A stretch of DNA of 64,000 nucleotides. Origin: Balanoglossus misakiensis (lineage: Eukaryota; Hemichordata). Position numbers and translations under genes: made by a program. The notes under the pieces are model-generated. The model was given only the letters and a program-made list of their open reading frames with translations, was not told the origin of the DNA and did no database searches. The DNA lies in the NCBI GenBank assembly GCA_040954595.2, contig CM082584.2, forward strand, positions 2,356,001-2,420,000, given 5' to 3'. This document shows positions 58,585 to 64,000 of the stretch, in pieces; the first letter of the stretch is position 1; every line of letters begins with the position of its first letter.

Positions 58585-61560
58585 AAACAACAGAGACAAG
58601 GTCACTATGACAACTATGGATGGTCAACTCTCAACTTGAATTGATGAAGGTAAGCTTAGATATAATTGATTTTCCCCCTCGTATTTAATTGCAGATATCT
58701 TCTCAACTATACATTTGCTCTGAAGTATCTAATTCAGTACTTACAAGATAGAAACTGTTATTATTGACTTTGTCAAGATTTGGTAATAAATATGATCATA
58801 AGTTATAAGTTACAGGTATTTACATATTTCTATATATGTTATCAGTTGCAAAATTAAAATCCTATTAGTGTTACGGTACCGATATGATACTCTGCATCAA
58901 TGCCAATAAAGTTGTCGTACCATCTCAACAAATCAACTGCATTGGAATATTTAACTTGGGCAAACAAAGCACCACTCTGACTATTTCTGTGACTATGCGA
59001 ATCTACAAGCAGAATGTTGCCCTGGTTCACTATAAATAACACCGACATTTCATTTCTAACATATATTAATGCACTTTGTCTTTTGGTTAAACAATAACCA
59101 AAATAAAACTCTAATAACCCTCGCCTCGGTTCTGACCTGTGACAAGTATAAACCGGTCCAATTTCATTTGACTGAAATTGTAAATTTAATTTGTTTCCTA
59201 GCACTTTAATTGCCTCTGATGGTGAAAGGTTCAATGAGTTGTGAATTGCATTTAATCGGTATACATCATGTACATCATTTCCACGAACGCACGACATAAT
59301 GAATCCAGCCAACCATTCTTGAGGTAACACTGTCTATGTAGGTAGCATATTTGTAGGACATCTTTGGTAAAACCATTGCGCAAACAGTAGACAAATCAAG
59401 GTGCAAGCATTGCTGCCTGAACGTACATTATTGGAGTGTATTGTTCCTTGTGAAATGATGTAGTGACATAGCCAGTAATTAATGGTGCCGTGCATTTGTG
59501 GTTTTGGTTTCAACCAAACCAAATGTCGTAAGTGAGAATATTTATGAAGTTGTTTGTTTGTGTTTTCTTGTATTTGTGTCTGTTTGTGAGTAAAAGTGGA
59601 GTGACTGCATGTGGCTGTGGGTTCTGGAGGTGCTGATGTCTGTGATTGTTGTGTTTCTCCGCCGCTGGTCGATAGGTTGGATGTCTGTGATTGTTGTAAA
59701 TGTGTATCATCATTTGATGAGGGAGAAGATGTTTGTGCTGGCAGTGATGGTGTTTGTGTTTGTTGAACATTATTGGTGTTTGAGTTGGGTGTCTGTGCTT
59801 GTTGTGATTCAGTGGGGGAAAGAACAGATAGCTGAGGAAGTTGTGTTGAAGAAGAAACATTGGAGAAACCAGCATTGGAGGTGCATGTAGTGTGTGTACT
59901 CATCTCCCTGTGTTGGTGGTTTTGGTATTGACCAGTTCTAACTTGTGGTATTAAAGCTGCACGAGATTTGATGTCATCTTCAAATTGTGTTGTTAGGTAG
60001 TACTCTTTCCCATGTGTGTGTGAAGTGGACGTAAAGCCATCACTGTGCTCTGTCTCTGTGGACTCTTGTGGAGGCCGTTGTGGCATTTCCTTCACAATGC
60101 CCTCATTCCAGCTGTTAGACAGGCGAACAACTTCAGCTGTTAGGAAAGGGGAACAAATAGAACAGCCAGTTTGACTGAGGCAGGTAATGTGATATGTGTG
60201 GCCACAGGTGAGACGTTTGCAAAGATTGGAAGAAGAAGAGGTTGAACAGGTTGGACTGTCACACAGGAGGTCTTCATTTGGTCGGTGTTGGTGAGACCAC
60301 CTGAAACCCAGCGGTAGGCATTTTGATGTGATGTCTGCATTGAATGTTGGGAGGTGATATGTTCCATTGTTAATTGGTGTGGGTCGGTGTTCAGCTGCAG
60401 ATTTCATAACCTGATTGACAATGTCAAGTAGTGTCTCAGCACTTCTGCCAGCTAACAGTGTCAGGTCATAGTCGTCTTTGCCATGGTTGTGCAGTTGTAA
60501 GAATTCTTGAATTAGAATGTTGTGCTTTGTATAGTGTAGCATGTGTGCTTGTCTTTGTATTGTGTTGCCATCATCATGTGGTTGTATGTGGTGTCGAAGT
60601 GATGAGTGAAAGAGCTCCACTTTCTTCTCAGTGATGATATGTTGGTGGTGTTGTGTCAGATTTGTGTAACCGGGTAAGTGTGATGTGTGGTATAGGTCAT
60701 CAGAAAGCAAACTCAGCAAAGATTTGTTGTAGTGATGTCTGTTGGCTATGATGAAGTAGATTTCCAGGCGTTTCATGACATTCAGTAACATCTTTCTGTC
60801 ATTACCTTGAACAAAAACAGGGTAATGTAAATAAACAAGCGGGATTAATTCATCAAGAAGAAAAAGCAAGAATTGCACTTCAACAGATTTACAGACAGTC
60901 AGTTTTCCAATTACATAACGACGGATGCGAACCCAACCACTGAATGCTAGAAAAATACAGAGTGAGACCTTGTAGGGTTTAGGCAAGGCAGCTAATATAA
61001 AACGCTTATCAAAGACTCCATTGCACAGTAACTGGAAAAAAAACTTTGAACAGATAACAATATCACGGGATGCATTTAAAGCAATATGAAATTGACCAAC
61101 AGTAGGTATGAAAGAAAGAACTTCTCTTGGGACAACTGTGTCATTTTCATTGTAAGAGGCGATGATTTTTTTCCCAAAGTACCACACTGGCCAATCACCT
61201 GGTGCCAAAATAGCATGCTGTGAAGTGTATGTCTTCAGTTGTGGCAAATTGAGAAGCATGGTCCACAGGTTGTACAGGTCATCTTTATTCTTTAGTTGCT
61301 GTTCAATCTCATCAATCAGAATGGTTGTGTCAAGGGTGTGCAATTCTTCTGCATCAATGTCAGTATATGGCCTTAAAATTAAAAACAAAAGAGAATTGAG
61401 CAAAGGTTGTAAATGCTAGAGCAAAGAAATTACATCAACAATTATATTCATTCACTGCAACAGACAGTTACATTCTCTAATTTCTTTTTCAGATTCACTG
61501 GGTGTGATTTACATCAGAAATACAAAGGTGATAAAATATGTAGTACATGTGGTTTATTTG
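58585..61560 (+). ncRNA. Possible plus-strand spliced transcript overlapping the minus gene
   Basis: Exon-like blocks with good splice signals lie at about 58230-58315 (donor GTGAGT), 58585-58649 (ACAG acceptor, GTAAGC donor) and 61493-61560 (TTTTCAG acceptor, GTAAGT donor). No long coding frame spans them. The last block can read GCDLHQKYKGDKICSTCGLF, zinc-ribbon-like, in one frame. The blocks may be an antisense noncoding RNA, the start of a gene continuing right, or chance. Confidence 0.2.
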
Positions 61561-63754
61561 GTAAGTATAACTTTGCATTCTTTATTTAGTGGGGAAACAT
61601 TCATGATAAACAATGTAACATCATAAAAGACTTTAATTTTATTACAGTACTGTTGTATTTCCTGTAACTGACTGATTGATTGACTGACCGAACGAACACA
61701 CAAATGTTTGGTGGCATCGAACAACGGTGGGACCTTACCTCATATTCTTCAATGATGAGATAGCATGTTGAGTGTTAAGCTTATGAAAGGTAGATGGTAA
61801 AGATTCCAAAAAGCTCATGGAATAATCTTTCATAAAGTATTTAAATTCTCTCCTCATTACATGGGGTGCTATCCCTCCTCGTACTGGAATTTGTTTGCCA
61901 TTTTTGTCGTATATGAATATGGTCCTGGATGCAAAGTAAAAAGAACATTTTTGTCATGTCCACATGTATATATAGTATACGTATGACGCAAATAGTACAG
62001 TTGTTTTATTATACTTTTTGTATTGTTCAGAAAACTGTAAAACATGTATACAGTATATTATTTTTGCAAAGACTGTCATAAGGTAATCATTAATATGTTT
62101 TACCCTTACCTGTGCATAGATCCATCATCTGGCAGATTGAGTGGCTCAATTGGAAGAATATCCAACATTGTAGTCGCCATGTGTACTGCCTTACTGGTTT
62201 TGAGGTCCTTATGGCCAGAAGCCATCGATTTAAACCCATGTATGTTATGGAAGTCGTCGATTAATGCCAGGATGAATGTCTTTCCTCTTTCCTTGGAATC
62301 AAAATAAAAAGAGTCAAAGGTAAAAGGTGTACGACTTTGTAATTATAGGACATCATGCATAACACCCCTATGACTGTCATAGATTGACTATACAATAAAT
62401 TGGAACATGAATGACATTGTACAAAAAGAGCATCATCTTGTAAAAGCTAGGATAGCAATCATGTAGCCTGGTCTCCATAACCAATGTGTTTTAGATAGAC
62501 TCACACACAGGTATGTTTTCTATTTACAACTAACCTTACTACATAAATTATTATAAAGAGATGGATTTTTACATTAAACTTCAAGGAATAAAAAACATTG
62601 ATTTTCACTTAAATGGGTGTTGAACTTTTCTTTCTGGCTTTTGGGTAAACTCAAAAATGAAACTCATTTATAAATACATGTATATTTCACTAAATTAAAT
62701 CACTGAAAAAGTGCAAATTAAATCTCTGAAAAAGTGCAAAATTTCCTTTTAATATAAAAAACCTACTTGTAACTTCTTCTTAATGAATGTCTGCACATTT
62801 CTCCTGTGTTCTTTGGAAATTACTTGTTTCTTCCTCCCCAAGGTTCTTGAGTGCTGTGAGAGACCCAACACCCGACACATATCCAGGGCTTCCTGTGACA
62901 ACCCTTGCATGGTTAAATAAAATCCCATGGCCTCTTGGAACTGGCTTGTCTTCTGTGATCTAATTTTATGATTGAAAAGAAATAGGTTGAGATTTTGGTA
63001 CACTCAAGTAGTTTTAAACAACTGACCATTGGGTGTGTTTCAGTGAACACAACAATGTAAATAAGCTACCAAAAGAAACAAAATTATTCACCTGTAAAAT
63101 GTGAGTAAATTTAAGGTGGCCAGTACTCTCATCTCTTGTTGCTTTTTTCTTTGTGTCGATGTTGCTGGGTCAACTAGTGCTGTATAGATCAAACTATACA
63201 GATCTGGTACATGTTTCTTTACAAAGAACTCCAACTTCTTCAGATCAAAAGAAACACCATTCTGTTGTGCCCTGTACACCATTTCCTGTAGGGTCCTCAG
63301 TTGAGTGGGAAAAGTTGATGCTGGGAATTTTGAGGAAAATTATAACCCACAATTATTATCAGAATTACCAAATAACCTACTTGCTGCTAGACACTGTTCA
63401 CATTTTATTTAGTTGCCTTACATTGCATGTGAAAAGTCTTACACTTAATGAAGTCATATTTTAGTAACTGCACAGTCTCAGACCAAACAATGTTATATTG
63501 AAAGGGTGCAGATTTGATTTACCTCTTTGTATGTCTTGCATCTGGTGGTAATGATATCAAAACTGGCCTTATTCGTTAGATAAATAGCACAAAATCTTAT
63601 TAACTCTCTGTAACTGTGTTAAAATCAAATACTAACCTTCTAGTTTCGAAATAATGCTTCTCCATTGACTACTTGACAACAATACGTGACCCTCACTACT
63701 TGAAAGAACTGTACCACAATACTGTGTCTCTTTCTGGTCAAATTGGATTGGGTA
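58854..63754 (-). pseudogene. RING-like finger and cysteine-peptidase-like protein, 5' end missing, in-frame TAG
   Basis: Exons on the minus strand are 63754-63637, 63320-63092, 62959-62767, 62291-62110, 61924-61739 and 61371-58854. All are GT-AG with matching phases. Upstream exons lie beyond the window or were missed. In order the protein has LSSSQWRSIISKLE, a helical region (ALVDPATSTQRKKQQEMRVL), LALIDDFHNIHGF, a long central region, and a RING-like finger (LCDSPTCSTSSS, then LCKRLTCGHTYHITCL, then GCSIC). A Gln/Thr/Ser-rich spacer follows, then a C-terminal module with GSNACTLI (candidate catalytic Cys) and LLVDSHSHRN (candidate His), recalling viral-type deubiquitinase or papain-like folds. 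A TAG at 59336-59334 falls between Cys and His; the same frame continues to 58854. Related multi-copy genes in invertebrates are likely, and a mobile origin is possible but unproven. Confidence 0.68.
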
Positions 63755-64000
63755 CTGTATGATAGAAAATACATGTACAAGTGTTGAGTTGAAGAAATAG
63801 GACAATCACATCAATGTATCAATTACTTTTTCACAAAACACAGATATTCCTTGTGTAGAACCTGATAAATATAATGAAAAAACAACAAGACATTATCATT
63901 TTCATTCTCTCAAGAACCCCCCCCCCCAGCGTTTGCGCCCTCAATTATTGAAGTGTCAGGGACTTCCCTTTCTTACGTTTGTTTTGTTTCATAATACGAC
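63755..64000. other. No exon recognised; C tract
   Basis: A C run lies at 63907-63916. Upstream exons of the minus-strand gene could begin beyond the window. Confidence 0.3.

Noticed and set aside
59609-59890. Plus-strand frame opposite the peptidase-like gene
   Set aside because: Shadow of the Gln/Thr/Ser-rich linker on the minus strand.

Overview
This window is AT-rich eukaryotic (metazoan) DNA. Genes are split by GT-AG introns, intergenic and intronic space is large, MITE-like repeats and microsatellites are abundant, and several large DNA transposons are present. The style (EGF exons with 1-1 phase, lineage-specific transposase families, many short foldback repeats) suggests a marine invertebrate such as a lancelet, hemichordate or similar animal. 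The species cannot be fixed from the sequence alone.

The best-supported content is three nearly complete cut-and-paste DNA transposons whose ends can be read directly. Element 1 (20388-31744, about 11.4 kb) has CCCTTACGAAAAAG inverted ends and long subterminal repeat arrays. It carries a spliced 903-aa EnSpm/CACTA-type (tnp2, Transposase_21-like) transposase on the minus strand. Head-to-head with it, on the plus strand, is an intact seven-exon 345-aa BEN-domain protein, with a symmetric promoter region between them. Element 2 (32421-38989, 6.57 kb) has 12-bp TAGGTATCCCAA ends and a 7-bp target duplication, ATATAAT. It encodes one 1241-aa protein with a coiled coil, a probable RNase-H-fold transposase core and a C-terminal Tudor-like module. 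Its only visible intron holds a roughly 550-bp inverted copy of its own exon. Element 3 (47210-55449, 8.24 kb) has TATGAAAGCC ends, a 6-bp target duplication, GTTTTA, and subterminal arrays of a perfect palindrome. It carries a SAM-like/HECT-like gene facing tail-to-tail an integrase-type (D-D-E) transposase. Each of these two genes has a single break: a frameshift in one and an in-frame TAG in the other.

The right end (58854 to at least 63754) holds a seven-exon minus-strand gene with a RING-like finger and a cysteine-peptidase-like C-terminus, interrupted by an in-frame TAG. Its 5' end lies outside the window and no terminal repeats were found. It is probably another mobile-element or lineage-expanded gene.

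The left part (1-20.3 kb) and the stretches between elements hold scattered minus-strand exons: two EGF-like exons, a 40-codon exon at 31.9 kb, a one-helix membrane exon at 43.0 kb, and a Gln-rich C-terminus at 7.2-8.9 kb. These may belong to one or more host genes. Between them lie small nonautonomous elements, including a TTAA-flanked 795-bp element, a 580-bp element with an 8-bp duplication nested in a foldback, and several TA-flanked MITEs. A decayed non-LTR retrotransposon tail lies near 14.4-15.6 kb. How the host exons join cannot be settled without transcripts.
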